In this document: piece by piece, positions 7,089-13,303 of the stretch
Layout of the letters: each line of letters begins with the position of its first letter
Numbering within the stretch: position 1 is the stretch's first letter
Source of the DNA: CAZMUQ01 sp964569845
GTDB taxonomy: Archaea; Thermoproteota; Bathyarchaeia; Hecatellales; Hecatellaceae
Length of the DNA stretch: 13,310 nucleotides
Reading direction: 5' to 3'
NCBI GenBank assembly: GCA_964569845.1
Contig: CAZMUQ010000030.1
Location: 1 to 13,310, forward strand
Made by a program: the position numbers and the translations under genes
The notes under the pieces: model-generated
Databases searched by the model: none
What the model was told of the DNA's origin: nothing
Seen by the model: the letters and a program-made list of their open reading frames with translations, nothing else

Positions 7089-7988
7089 TTGCAGATAATC
7101 TTCCTTGGAACTGGTGGAGGTGTTCCTTCACCTACAAGAAGTTTACCAAGTATTGTTTTAAATTTTGAAGGTAAAATTTTAATGTTTGATTGTGGAGAAG
7201 GTACCCAGCTTCAAATGTTTAAAATGAAAGTTGGCTTATCAAGGGATATGAAAATATTTATAAGCCATTTACATGGCGACCACATATTTGGGCTTCCAGG
7301 ATTAATTCAAACAATGTCCCTACTTGGTAGGGAAAAGAAGCTTGAAATTTATGGTCCAAAAGGTATTAAGGAATTTTTTAAATGCTTTATAGAGAATGTA
7401 AAATTTGACCTAGGCTTTCCAGTTGAGGTTAAAGAGGTTTCTGAGGGTGTTGTTTGTAGAGATAAGCGATTTAAAATTGTGGCAAAAAAAGCTGAACACT
7501 CAATTTTAAATTTAGCCTACGCATTTATAGAGAGTAAGAAGCCTGGAAAATTTCATCCTGAAAAAGCTTTAGAACTTGGTGTACCTAAAGGTCCTTTATG
7601 GCATAAACTTCAGCATGGTAGAAAGGTTAAACTTTCAGATGGTAGAATTATTGAGCCTAGGCAAGTTACTGATGAACCTAGACCAGGTTTAAAGATTGTT
7701 TATTCGGGGGATACTAAACCATGCAAAAATGTTTTAAAGCTCGCAAAAAATGCTGATATCCTAATTCATGAATGTACTTTTGATGATAACTTAGCTGAGA
7801 AAGCTGAAGTTGAATGGCATAGTGTTCCAAGCATGGTTGCTGATTTAGCTAAAAAAGCTTCAGTTAAAAACCTATATTTAACTCATATTTCCGCAAGATA
7901 CAGAGATGCCTCCATTCTTGAGGAGCAGGCTAAGAAAATTTTCTCAAATGTAAAGGTTGCTGAAGATTTTATGAAGATTGAAGTATAA
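7089..7988 (+). CDS. rnz: Ribonuclease Z (tRNA 3' endonuclease)
   Basis: A 299-residue metallo-beta-lactamase-fold nuclease that removes the 3' trailer from pre-tRNA before CCA addition. Metal ligands and motifs: HLHGDH at 60-65, H137 in AEHS, D208 in SGDT, HECT at 227-230, H244 and H266 in LTHIS. The flexible-arm (exosite) segment with its Gly/Pro-rich GVPKGPLW at 164-171 is present, so this is the typical short-form archaeal/bacterial RNase Z. The start is TTG at 7089, placing MQIIFLGTG at the N-terminus as in homologues; GAGG at 7077-7080 lies eight bases upstream. An ATG at 7081 is out of frame and stops after five codons. It is the last gene of the prs operon. Confidence 0.95.
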   Translation: MQIIFLGTGGGVPSPTRSLPSIVLNFEGKILMFDCGEGTQLQMFKMKVGLSRDMKIFISHLHGDHIFGLPGLIQTMSLLGREKKLEIYGPKGIKEFFKCFIENVKFDLGFPVEVKEVSEGVVCRDKRFKIVAKKAEHSILNLAYAFIESKKPGKFHPEKALELGVPKGPLWHKLQHGRKVKLSDGRIIEPRQVTDEPRPGLKIVYSGDTKPCKNVLKLAKNADILIHECTFDDNLAEKAEVEWHSVPSMVADLAKKASVKNLYLTHISARYRDASILEEQAKKIFSNVKVAEDFMKIEV

Positions 7989-8001
7989 CTTCAGCTAAAA
8001 A

Positions 8002-8011
8002 CTTTTTATAC
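8002..8011 (+). promoter_or_regulatory. TATA-like box of mgtE, overlapping a possible rnz terminator
   Basis: CTTTTTATAC lies 14 bases after the rnz stop. Its T-run could end rnz transcription and its TTTATA core could start mgtE, predicting transcription start near 8030-8035 and a leader of about 40 bases. Confidence 0.45.
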
Positions 8012-8019
8012 TCTAAATC

Positions 8020-8038
8020 CTAACATGGAAAGTGTTAG
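8020..8038. promoter_or_regulatory. Inverted repeat at the predicted mgtE transcription start
   Basis: CTAACA at 8020-8025 and TGTTAG at 8033-8038 form a perfect six-base inverted repeat with a seven-base centre. It lies between the TATA-like box and the leader, where an archaeal repressor would block polymerase recruitment. A six-base palindrome can arise by chance, so operator function is only a suggestion. Confidence 0.3.
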
Positions 8039-8040
8039 CT

Positions 8041-8052
8041 GCCTGTGGAGGC
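8041..8052 (+). promoter_or_regulatory. Small hairpin covering a GGAGG site in the mgtE leader
   Basis: GCCT (8041-8044) can pair with AGGC (8049-8052) around the loop GTGG, covering most of the Shine-Dalgarno sequence GGAGG at 8047-8051. Four G/C-rich pairs are weak alone, but the covered site is the strongest ribosome-binding sequence in this leader. Confidence 0.3.
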
Positions 8053-8057
8053 TTAAA

Positions 8058-8114
8058 TTGGAGATGAAAATTTGCTTAGAGAGGATGAGGCTAAAACTAT
8101 TAGCGAAGCTGTAA
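8058..8114 (+). other. Possible leader ORF overlapping the mgtE start, or true N-terminus of mgtE split by a one-base indel
   Basis: TTG at 8058 lies six bases after GGAGG (8047-8051) and opens an 18-codon frame, MEMKICLERMRLKLLAKL, that overlaps the mgtE start in another frame. This is the best-spaced ribosome-binding site here. It may be translated as a leader peptide, or one base may be missing or extra in the A/T runs at 8066-8073, which would fuse MEMK to the MgtE frame. Confidence 0.3.
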
Positions 8115-9442
8115 AATTTGTAAGAAGGGAAAGAAAAGCTGTTAAAACTTTACTTAAGAAAATTAAGCCTCAAGACCTCCCGCTAATAATTGAAAGATTA
8201 CCTAAAGATGAAAGTTTACAGCTTATTTTTCTTCTACCTGATGATGTAATAAAGGAGTTTATAACACGTCTTCCAGCTGAAATATTGAGGGATATTGTAA
8301 TCAGTATGGATAGAAACAGGCTTATAAGAATGCTTACAGAACTCCCTGCAGATGAACTTTCAGACCTAATAAATAAGCTCCCCCACATTCAAAGAAAAAG
8401 CTTGCTAGATGAGCTTCCAGTATGGAAGCTTGAGGAAATTAAACCTCTTCTAGCTTACCCTCCAAATAGTGCTGGTGGATTGATGACTAATAGGATACCA
8501 GTTTTTTTCATGGATGTTGAGGTTGGTAAAGCTATTGAGGAATATAATATTCAAACAAAGTTTGAGGGTTATGATACAAACCACAATATTTATGTTGTTG
8601 ATAATGAGGGGAAGCTTTTAGGAGTTATTAGTGTTAAAGACCTTCTAATAACTCCAAGAAGTAGAAAACTTAAAGAAGTTATGTCTGAACCGATAATAAC
8701 AGTAGATCCTTATACAGACCAAGAGGATGTTGCAAAAATAATAGCTAGATATGATCTTTTAGAACTTCCTGTTGTTGATAAGAATAGGAAGCTTTTAGGG
8801 GTTGTAACTGTTGATGATGTTGTTGATGTTATTATAAGGGAGAGTAGTGAAGATATTGAAAAGTTTGGAGGTTTAGTTAAAAAGGTTACAGCACCCTACC
8901 TTACAGCAAGAATATCTGAGCTTGTTAAGAAAAGAATTGTTTGGCTTATACTTCTATGTCTTCTTGAATCCTTAACAGCAACAGTTTTAGCCTCATTTGA
9001 AAAGGTTATTTCATCAGTTGTTGCTTTAACCTTCTTTATCCCACTTCTTATAAGTATAGGTGGCAATTCCGGCTCCCAATCTTCAGCTTTTGTTGTTAGA
9101 GCTTTAGCTACTGGTGATGTTACAATTTATGATGCTTTAAAGGTTCTACTTAAGGAGGCTACAACATCCCTAATATTAGGTTTAATCCTTTCACCTGCTG
9201 TTTTTCTGCTTGGATTTTTATTAACGGGGAAAATAGCTATCTCCATACTTTTATCGTCAGCCCTACTAATCATAGTTTTTCTTGCATGTATGATGGGAGG
9301 GATGCTTCCAATTATAGCAGCAAAAATAAAGGTTGACCCTGCAACAATCTCATCTCCATTTATTGCGACAATGACTGATGTTGTAGGTTTACTTATATAC
9401 TTTAGTTTAGCTATGCTTGTTATCCGTTACATAATGGCATAA
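8072..9442 (+). CDS. mgtE: MgtE-family Mg2+ channel/transporter with CBS domains
   Basis: A 456-residue integral membrane Mg2+ channel. Residues ~1-130 form the helical MgtE_N superhelix with repeated LP-D/A-E turns. Two CBS domains follow (about 137-195 and 200-258), the cytosolic Mg2+ sensor that closes the pore when Mg2+ is plentiful. A plug helix leads into five predicted membrane helices at about 288-308, 313-331, 362-383, 387-412 and 428-453. Pore signatures are GGNSGSQSS at 330-338 with RALATGDV after it, and DPATISSPFIATMTDVVG at 422-439, where D436 corresponds to the selectivity-filter Asp of Thermus MgtE. The frame supports a TTG start at 8072 with GGAGATGA nine to twelve bases upstream, though a stronger GGAGG points to another frame (see the leader). 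A T-rich tract follows the stop. Confidence 0.94.
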   Translation: MLREDEAKTISEAVKFVRRERKAVKTLLKKIKPQDLPLIIERLPKDESLQLIFLLPDDVIKEFITRLPAEILRDIVISMDRNRLIRMLTELPADELSDLINKLPHIQRKSLLDELPVWKLEEIKPLLAYPPNSAGGLMTNRIPVFFMDVEVGKAIEEYNIQTKFEGYDTNHNIYVVDNEGKLLGVISVKDLLITPRSRKLKEVMSEPIITVDPYTDQEDVAKIIARYDLLELPVVDKNRKLLGVVTVDDVVDVIIRESSEDIEKFGGLVKKVTAPYLTARISELVKKRIVWLILLCLLESLTATVLASFEKVISSVVALTFFIPLLISIGGNSGSQSSAFVVRALATGDVTIYDALKVLLKEATTSLILGLILSPAVFLLGFLLTGKIAISILLSSALLIIVFLACMMGGMLPIIAAKIKVDPATISSPFIATMTDVVGLLIYFSLAMLVIRYIMA

Positions 9443-9448
9443 GCCAAC

Positions 9449-9459
9449 TTTTTCTTTTT
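9449..9459 (+). terminator. Oligo-T terminator after mgtE
   Basis: Two T5 runs separated by one C begin seven bases after the mgtE stop, fitting archaeal intrinsic termination, which needs only T-rich sequence in the non-template strand. It lies in the 18-base gap to the convergent DUF54 gene. Confidence 0.55.
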
Positions 9460-9460
9460 C

Positions 9461-9859
9461 CTACTTTAAAGTTATCCAGTTAATAAGCTCTTTAGGGTCT
9501 TCACACTCAATTTCAACTTTTATAGGTCCAAGCGGAGATTCCCCGTATGGTTCACAAAAAGATATTCGACCAACATAAGCAACCTGTTTATTAAGGTAAA
9601 AAACTACCTTATTTTCTTTAACATTTTCAAGTAAGTATCTTTTAGCAGCATCTCTAATCTGTTCTTGCTTAAGAATTTCCTTAATCTTTAGAAGCGAATT
9701 CTTATCTTTAGATTCAAAAATTAAAATTTTTACATCACTACTCTTATAACTATCCTTGATTTGGAAGCTTATATAGGAGAAGATCTTTTCTACTGCGGAT
9801 TTAACTTTTTCCAGATCCTCGGTTGGATAAACTTCCACTTCACCTTTAAGATTAAACAT
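9461..9859 (-). CDS. UPF0201/DUF54 RNA-binding protein (exosome-associated family, COG1325)
   Basis: A 132-residue small alpha/beta protein. Conserved blocks are YPTEDLEKV at 11-19, IRDAAKRYLL at 68-77, FYLNKQVAYVGRISFC at 87-102 and SPLGPIKVEI at 108-117, the pattern of archaeal UPF0201. The family was predicted to be an RNA-binding partner of the exosome from its conserved gene neighbourhood; a ribosomal-protein-like fold is known, but its exact job is not. No exosome genes appear in this window. The ATG at 9857-9859 has a full AAGGAGG site at 9870-9876, ten bases upstream, within the preceding gene. It overlaps the end of the UPF0200 kinase gene by eight bases, so the two are co-transcribed and probably translationally coupled. 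Confidence 0.9.
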   Translation of the reverse strand: MFNLKGEVEVYPTEDLEKVKSAVEKIFSYISFQIKDSYKSSDVKILIFESKDKNSLLKIKEILKQEQIRDAAKRYLLENVKENKVVFYLNKQVAYVGRISFCEPYGESPLGPIKVEIECEDPKELINWITLK

Positions 9860-10427
9860 TTGAAGTAATCCTCCTTAAAATATCTTCAACTTTTTGCTTA
9901 AATTTATCTAGTGAACCATTATTTTGAATATTTAAATCTGCAAGTGCCATAGCATCCTCTAAACCAACCATAATTTCACGTTTTTCTCTTTCCATAAATT
10001 TTTCCCATAATTTTGGGTCATCACTTCTCCCTCTTTTAGCAATTCTTTTAAACCTATTTTCTCTTGATGCGTGAATAGCAATAAGCTTAAAATTTTTAAG
10101 TTTCTTCCTAAAAAAGTTAACCTCACTTGGAGTTCTAATACCATCAACAACTATAAGAGGGTTATTAGCTTCTTCTATAGCTTTAACGGTAAGTTTTGCT
10201 AAAAAGTCGTCACCCATTTCTTCCCTAAGTTTAAACATAAGCCATCCTAAACTTTCACTATTTAAAGGTAAACCTCTTTTTTTTGCCTCCTCCCTAACAA
10301 AATCACCCATAACAACCGGTGAAAAATTTTTTTCTTTTGCAATTCTTGCAAATGTGGTTTTTCCTGCTCCAGGTAAACCTACAACCCCAATAACAATCTT
10401 ATCATTTTTCAGCTTACTGCCCCTCAT
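9852..10427 (-). CDS. UPF0200 P-loop kinase (adenylate/dephospho-CoA kinase-like)
   Basis: A 191-residue P-loop nucleotide kinase. Walker A is GLPGAGKTT at 17-25, MGDFVREEAK at 40-49 looks like an acceptor-binding segment, VVDGIRTPSEV at 93-103 is the Walker B/substrate region, and RGRSDD at 132-137 is a lid-type Arg motif. This matches UPF0200, which is related to dephospho-CoA kinases and nucleoside monophosphate kinases. Annotation as CoaE is common but unproven, and archaea such as Thermococcus use an unrelated GTP-dependent enzyme for that step, so the substrate is left open. The ATG has no Shine-Dalgarno site and a TATA-like stretch lies about 22 bases upstream, suggesting a leaderless mRNA. 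It heads a two-gene unit with DUF54. Confidence 0.87.
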   Translation of the reverse strand: MRGSKLKNDKIVIGVVGLPGAGKTTFARIAKEKNFSPVVMGDFVREEAKKRGLPLNSESLGWLMFKLREEMGDDFLAKLTVKAIEEANNPLIVVDGIRTPSEVNFFRKKLKNFKLIAIHASRENRFKRIAKRGRSDDPKLWEKFMEREKREIMVGLEDAMALADLNIQNNGSLDKFKQKVEDILRRITSNV

Positions 10428-10517
10428 TAAGACTGCTGTAATTGTTTAAGTTTTTAGTCAAGCTTATTTATCTTTAAGCATCTATAAGTGTTTAGCTGGG
10501 AAAAAGGGGAAACTTAA
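10428..10517. promoter_or_regulatory. Divergent promoter region between the UPF0200 gene and thpR
   Basis: On the minus strand, AAAACTTAAAC (10444-10454) sits about 22 bases from the UPF0200 ATG. On the plus strand, TTATTTATC at 10464-10472 predicts transcription start near 10494 and a leader of about 24 bases that keeps the thpR ribosome-binding site GGGGA (10506-10510). A second candidate, TCTATAAG at 10481-10488, would cut that site off. The remainder shows nothing recognisable. Confidence 0.4.
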
Positions 10518-11087
10518 TTGGCTGAGCTTATTAGAAGCTTTATATCGATAGATATTACAGATGAAAACCTTTTAGGGAAAATTACCAGCATTCAAAGTAC
10601 CCTAAAAGAAACTGGTGGAGATTTAAAGCTTGTTGAACCTGAAAATCTTCATCTAACTTTAAGGTTTTTAGGGGAAATTCCAAGAAGTCTGCTTGAAGAA
10701 GTTTGTAAGGAAATTTCCAATATAAAGTTTAAACCTTTTAAATTAAAGTTTAAGGGCTTAGGTGTTTTTCCAAGCCTAAGCAGGATAAATGTTGTTTGGG
10801 TAGGGGTTTCTGAAGGGGAAAAAGAGGTTAAAGAGGTTGCTGAAAAAGTTAATGCTGCATTAAGAAGACTTGGTTTTCCACCAGATAAAAAAGGGTTTAG
10901 TCCCCACTTAACAATTGCAAGAGTTAAATCAAGTAGAGGCAAGGATAAGATTGCTGAATTTGTTAGAAGGTTTAATGATTATGAGGTTGGTTTATTCACC
11001 GTCACCTCTATAAGAGTTAAGAAAAGTATTCTAATGCCAAAAGGCCCCCAATACTCAACTATAATGGAGATTTCAGCTTCAACTTAA
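10518..11087 (+). CDS. thpR: RNA 2',3'-cyclic phosphodiesterase / 2'-5' RNA ligase (2H family)
   Basis: A 189-residue 2H phosphoesterase. The two catalytic HxTx motifs are HLTL at 45-48 and HLTI at 130-133, spaced as in ThpR/LigT proteins. These enzymes open 2',3'-cyclic phosphate ends and, in reverse, can join tRNA halves through a 2'-5' bond; the natural substrate is uncertain. Length and the N-terminal RSFISIDI strand are typical. The start is TTG at 10518 with GGGGA seven bases upstream; the second codon is Ala as in many homologues. It is followed 43 bases later by cca, a frequent neighbour in archaea, supporting a role in tRNA end repair or maturation. Confidence 0.92.
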   Translation: MAELIRSFISIDITDENLLGKITSIQSTLKETGGDLKLVEPENLHLTLRFLGEIPRSLLEEVCKEISNIKFKPFKLKFKGLGVFPSLSRINVVWVGVSEGEKEVKEVAEKVNAALRRLGFPPDKKGFSPHLTIARVKSSRGKDKIAEFVRRFNDYEVGLFTVTSIRVKKSILMPKGPQYSTIMEISAST

Positions 11088-11117
11088 CAAGCTTCTAGTA
11101 ATATTTTCAAGGTGGGT

Positions 11118-11123
11118 GGAGGT
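11118..11123 (+). promoter_or_regulatory. Strong Shine-Dalgarno site fixing the cca TTG start
   Basis: GGAGGT lies seven bases before TTG at 11131, within a G-rich stretch beginning at 11111. It makes the non-ATG start firm. Confidence 0.7.
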
Positions 11124-11130
11124 TTAAAGC

Positions 11131-12558
11131 TTGGTTGAAAATGCTGATGTTCTTAAGGTTTTTCAGGAGGCTCTGGTAAGAGAGAAACCTTCAAAGAAAA
11201 GGTATAAGGAGGTTCTAAGCCTAGCTGAGAGAATGGTTAAAAAAGTTAAGAATAAGCTTAAAAAGTTTGGGTTGGAGGGTGAAGTTGAAGTTGAGGGTTC
11301 TGTTGCTAAGGATACGTGGTTAAAAGATGAGGTTGATATAGATATCTTTATACTTATACCTGAATGGGTGGAGGAAAATAAGCTTAGAACAGTTTACCTT
11401 GAAACTGCTAAAGAAAGCGTTAAAGGTTTTAAATGGATTGAAAGGTATGCTGAACATCCATATATTGAGGCTATAATTAATGGAAACATTAAAGTTAACA
11501 TTGTTCCATGCTTTAAGGTTAAACCTTTAAACTGGAAAACAGCTGCAGATAGAACTCCTTACCATACTGAATATGTTAAAAATAAGCTTAAAGATGAGTT
11601 AAAGGATGAGGTTAGAGTTTTAAAAAGGTTTATGAAAGGAATTGAAGTTTATGGTGCTGATATTAAAACTGGAGGTTTTAGCGGATATTTAGCTGAACTT
11701 TTAATCTTAAATTATGGAGGTTTCCCTGAAACCATTAAAAAAGTTGCAGGCTGGAAGATTGGGGAATTCATAGATGTTGAAGGTTACTATACTGGTAAAA
11801 TTGAGGATGCTAAAAAGTTTTTTGAAAGCTTTTTCATAGTTGTTGACCCTGTTGATAAGTTTAGAAATGTAGCTGCAGCTGTTAGGCTTGAGGCTTTTAA
11901 CATTTTTAGATCAGCTGCAAAATTTTTCTTAAAAAAGCCAAGTTTAAATTTCTTTTATCCTCCCCTTATACAGCCTCCTCCCCCTAAAAAATTGGTTAAA
12001 AACTTTTCTAGTAGAGGTGGAAACCTACTTTTTCTTGTAGCTGGTAAGGTTAATGCTGTTCCAGATGTTTTATGGGGGCAGCTTTACAAGTCTAAGAGGG
12101 CTGTGGAAAATCTTCTTAAACAATTTGACTTTAAAGTTTTAAGGTCTAGTTGTTGGAGTAATGAAAAGAATCTTAGTATACTTATTTTTGAACTTGAAAA
12201 AGTTTTTCTTGAGAATGTTAAGAAACATTATGGTCCTCCTGTAGGTTCAAAGGAAGAAGAAAAATTTTTAGATAAATATGTTAATTCTGAGGTGGCTGTT
12301 GCCGGGCCGTATATTGAAGGTGAACGTTGGATTGTACATGTTAAAAGAAGATATACAGATGCACGTTCTCTACTTGAGGATAGGTTAAAAATTGATGGTG
12401 GTAGAAGTTTCGGTGTTGCTGATAAAGTTGCTAAAGCTTTTAAAAGTAGCTTTAAAATATATCTGGATGGTGAAGTTTTAAAAATTTACAGGGAAAACAG
12501 GGATTTTGCCTCATTTTTAACAAAATTTATTAGTGGGAGACCTTTCTGGCTTGAATAG
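11131..12558 (+). CDS. cca: CCA-adding enzyme, archaeal class I tRNA nucleotidyltransferase
   Basis: A 475-residue enzyme that adds or repairs the 3' CCA of tRNA using CTP and ATP without a nucleic-acid template. The polymerase-beta-type head carries GSVAKDTWL at 56-64 and DIDIF at 69-73, whose D69 and D71 are two metal-binding carboxylates. The middle domain includes DRTPYHTEYV at 140-149, KRFMKGI at 165-171 and GGFSGYLAELL at 181-191, all classical for archaeal CCA enzymes, and the tail domain continues to a normal length. The third catalytic carboxylate is expected in the VDxVP motif but reads VNIVPCF, with N123 (AAC at 11497-11499). The TTG start has GGAGGT seven bases upstream. The 3' end overlaps the following kinase-like gene. 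Confidence 0.95.
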   Translation: MVENADVLKVFQEALVREKPSKKRYKEVLSLAERMVKKVKNKLKKFGLEGEVEVEGSVAKDTWLKDEVDIDIFILIPEWVEENKLRTVYLETAKESVKGFKWIERYAEHPYIEAIINGNIKVNIVPCFKVKPLNWKTAADRTPYHTEYVKNKLKDELKDEVRVLKRFMKGIEVYGADIKTGGFSGYLAELLILNYGGFPETIKKVAGWKIGEFIDVEGYYTGKIEDAKKFFESFFIVVDPVDKFRNVAAAVRLEAFNIFRSAAKFFLKKPSLNFFYPPLIQPPPPKKLVKNFSSRGGNLLFLVAGKVNAVPDVLWGQLYKSKRAVENLLKQFDFKVLRSSCWSNEKNLSILIFELEKVFLENVKKHYGPPVGSKEEEKFLDKYVNSEVAVAGPYIEGERWIVHVKRRYTDARSLLEDRLKIDGGRSFGVADKVAKAFKSSFKIYLDGEVLKIYRENRDFASFLTKFISGRPFWLE

Positions 12559-13303
12559 TTTAAAGTTTAAACCCTCTGAACTTGGAGAAATACTATGTTA
12601 TCCTCACTTTAAAGTTGAGGAATTTAAGTTACGTTTAATGGAACTTGAGAAGCTTAATGTAGATTTTATAGAATCTTGTGGTGAAAAATATGTTGGTAAA
12701 TTTAAAGTTTTAGGTAAGGGTTGTGAAAGTCTTGTTGTTAAAGTTTTTGTTGCCCAAAAACCTTACGCACTTAAAATACGTAGAACTGATGCTAGTAAGC
12801 CAAGTTTAAGTCATGAGGCTGAATTAACAAAAATTGTTAATAAGTTTGGTATTGGAGCAAGAATTTATGGTTCAACCAGTAATTTTCTTCTCTTGGAGCT
12901 TGTAGATGGTGTTTATCTTAAGGATTGGATTGAAAATTTAAGTTTTAAGGATAAGTTTAAGCTTATAAAAGTTGTGAAGGAGGTTCTTCTCCAGTGCAGA
13001 GTTTTAGATAAAATTGGAGTTGACCATGGTGAGCTTAGTAGAGCTTTTAAGCATATCTTAGTTGATAGGTTTGATAAGCCTTACATCATAGATTTTGGTA
13101 AAGCTAGTGTTAACAGAAAAACTTCAAATGTTACATCTTTGTGTCAATATCTTTTTATTAAAGGAAAAATTGGAGAGATCTTTTTCAGACTTATTAGGGA
13201 AGTGGATAAGGATAGGTTTATTAAGCTTCTAAGAGAGTACAAGAAAAATCCTACGGATGAAGAATTTAACAAGATTCTTGAATTTTTAGGGTTAAATCCT
13301 TAA
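12551..13303 (+). CDS. Predicted Ser/Thr protein kinase-like protein (COG2112 type)
   Basis: About 250 residues with a protein-kinase-like fold related to RIO/Bud32 kinases. Counting from TTG 12551: glycine-rich loop LGKGCESLVV at ~54-63, catalytic Lys in ALKIRR at K75, helix-C Glu in SHEAEL at ~86-91, hinge LLLELVDG, catalytic-loop DHGELSR at 158-164 and DFG at 181-183 followed by KAS and NVTSL. The loop has Glu where most kinases have the catalytic Asp of HRD/HGD. I chose TTG 12551 because GGGAG (12535-12539) precedes it by 11 bases and the overlap with cca is then eight bases. A GTG at 12533 would add six residues but has no ribosome site. Its target is unknown; coupling to cca hints at tRNA-linked control. 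Confidence 0.85.
   Translation: MNSLKFKPSELGEILCYPHFKVEEFKLRLMELEKLNVDFIESCGEKYVGKFKVLGKGCESLVVKVFVAQKPYALKIRRTDASKPSLSHEAELTKIVNKFGIGARIYGSTSNFLLLELVDGVYLKDWIENLSFKDKFKLIKVVKEVLLQCRVLDKIGVDHGELSRAFKHILVDRFDKPYIIDFGKASVNRKTSNVTSLCQYLFIKGKIGEIFFRLIREVDKDRFIKLLREYKKNPTDEEFNKILEFLGLNP

Noticed and set aside
8025..8114. Longer leader ORF from ATG 8025 ahead of mgtE
   Set aside because: It has no ribosome site, and the TATA-like box predicts a transcript starting after this ATG. Only the downstream TTG at 8058 in the same frame has good signals.
8170..8388. 72-residue minus-strand ORF inside mgtE
   Set aside because: Antisense shadow of the Leu/Pro/Asp-rich MgtE_N repeats, with no ribosome site and no recognisable protein.
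9959..10150. 63-residue ORF inside the UPF0200 gene
   Set aside because: Same-strand alternate frame of a convincing P-loop kinase, without its own start signals.
10649..10942. 97-residue minus-strand ORF inside thpR
   Set aside because: It lies wholly opposite a well-supported gene with both catalytic motifs, and its low-complexity Ser/Leu/Pro composition is that of an antisense frame.
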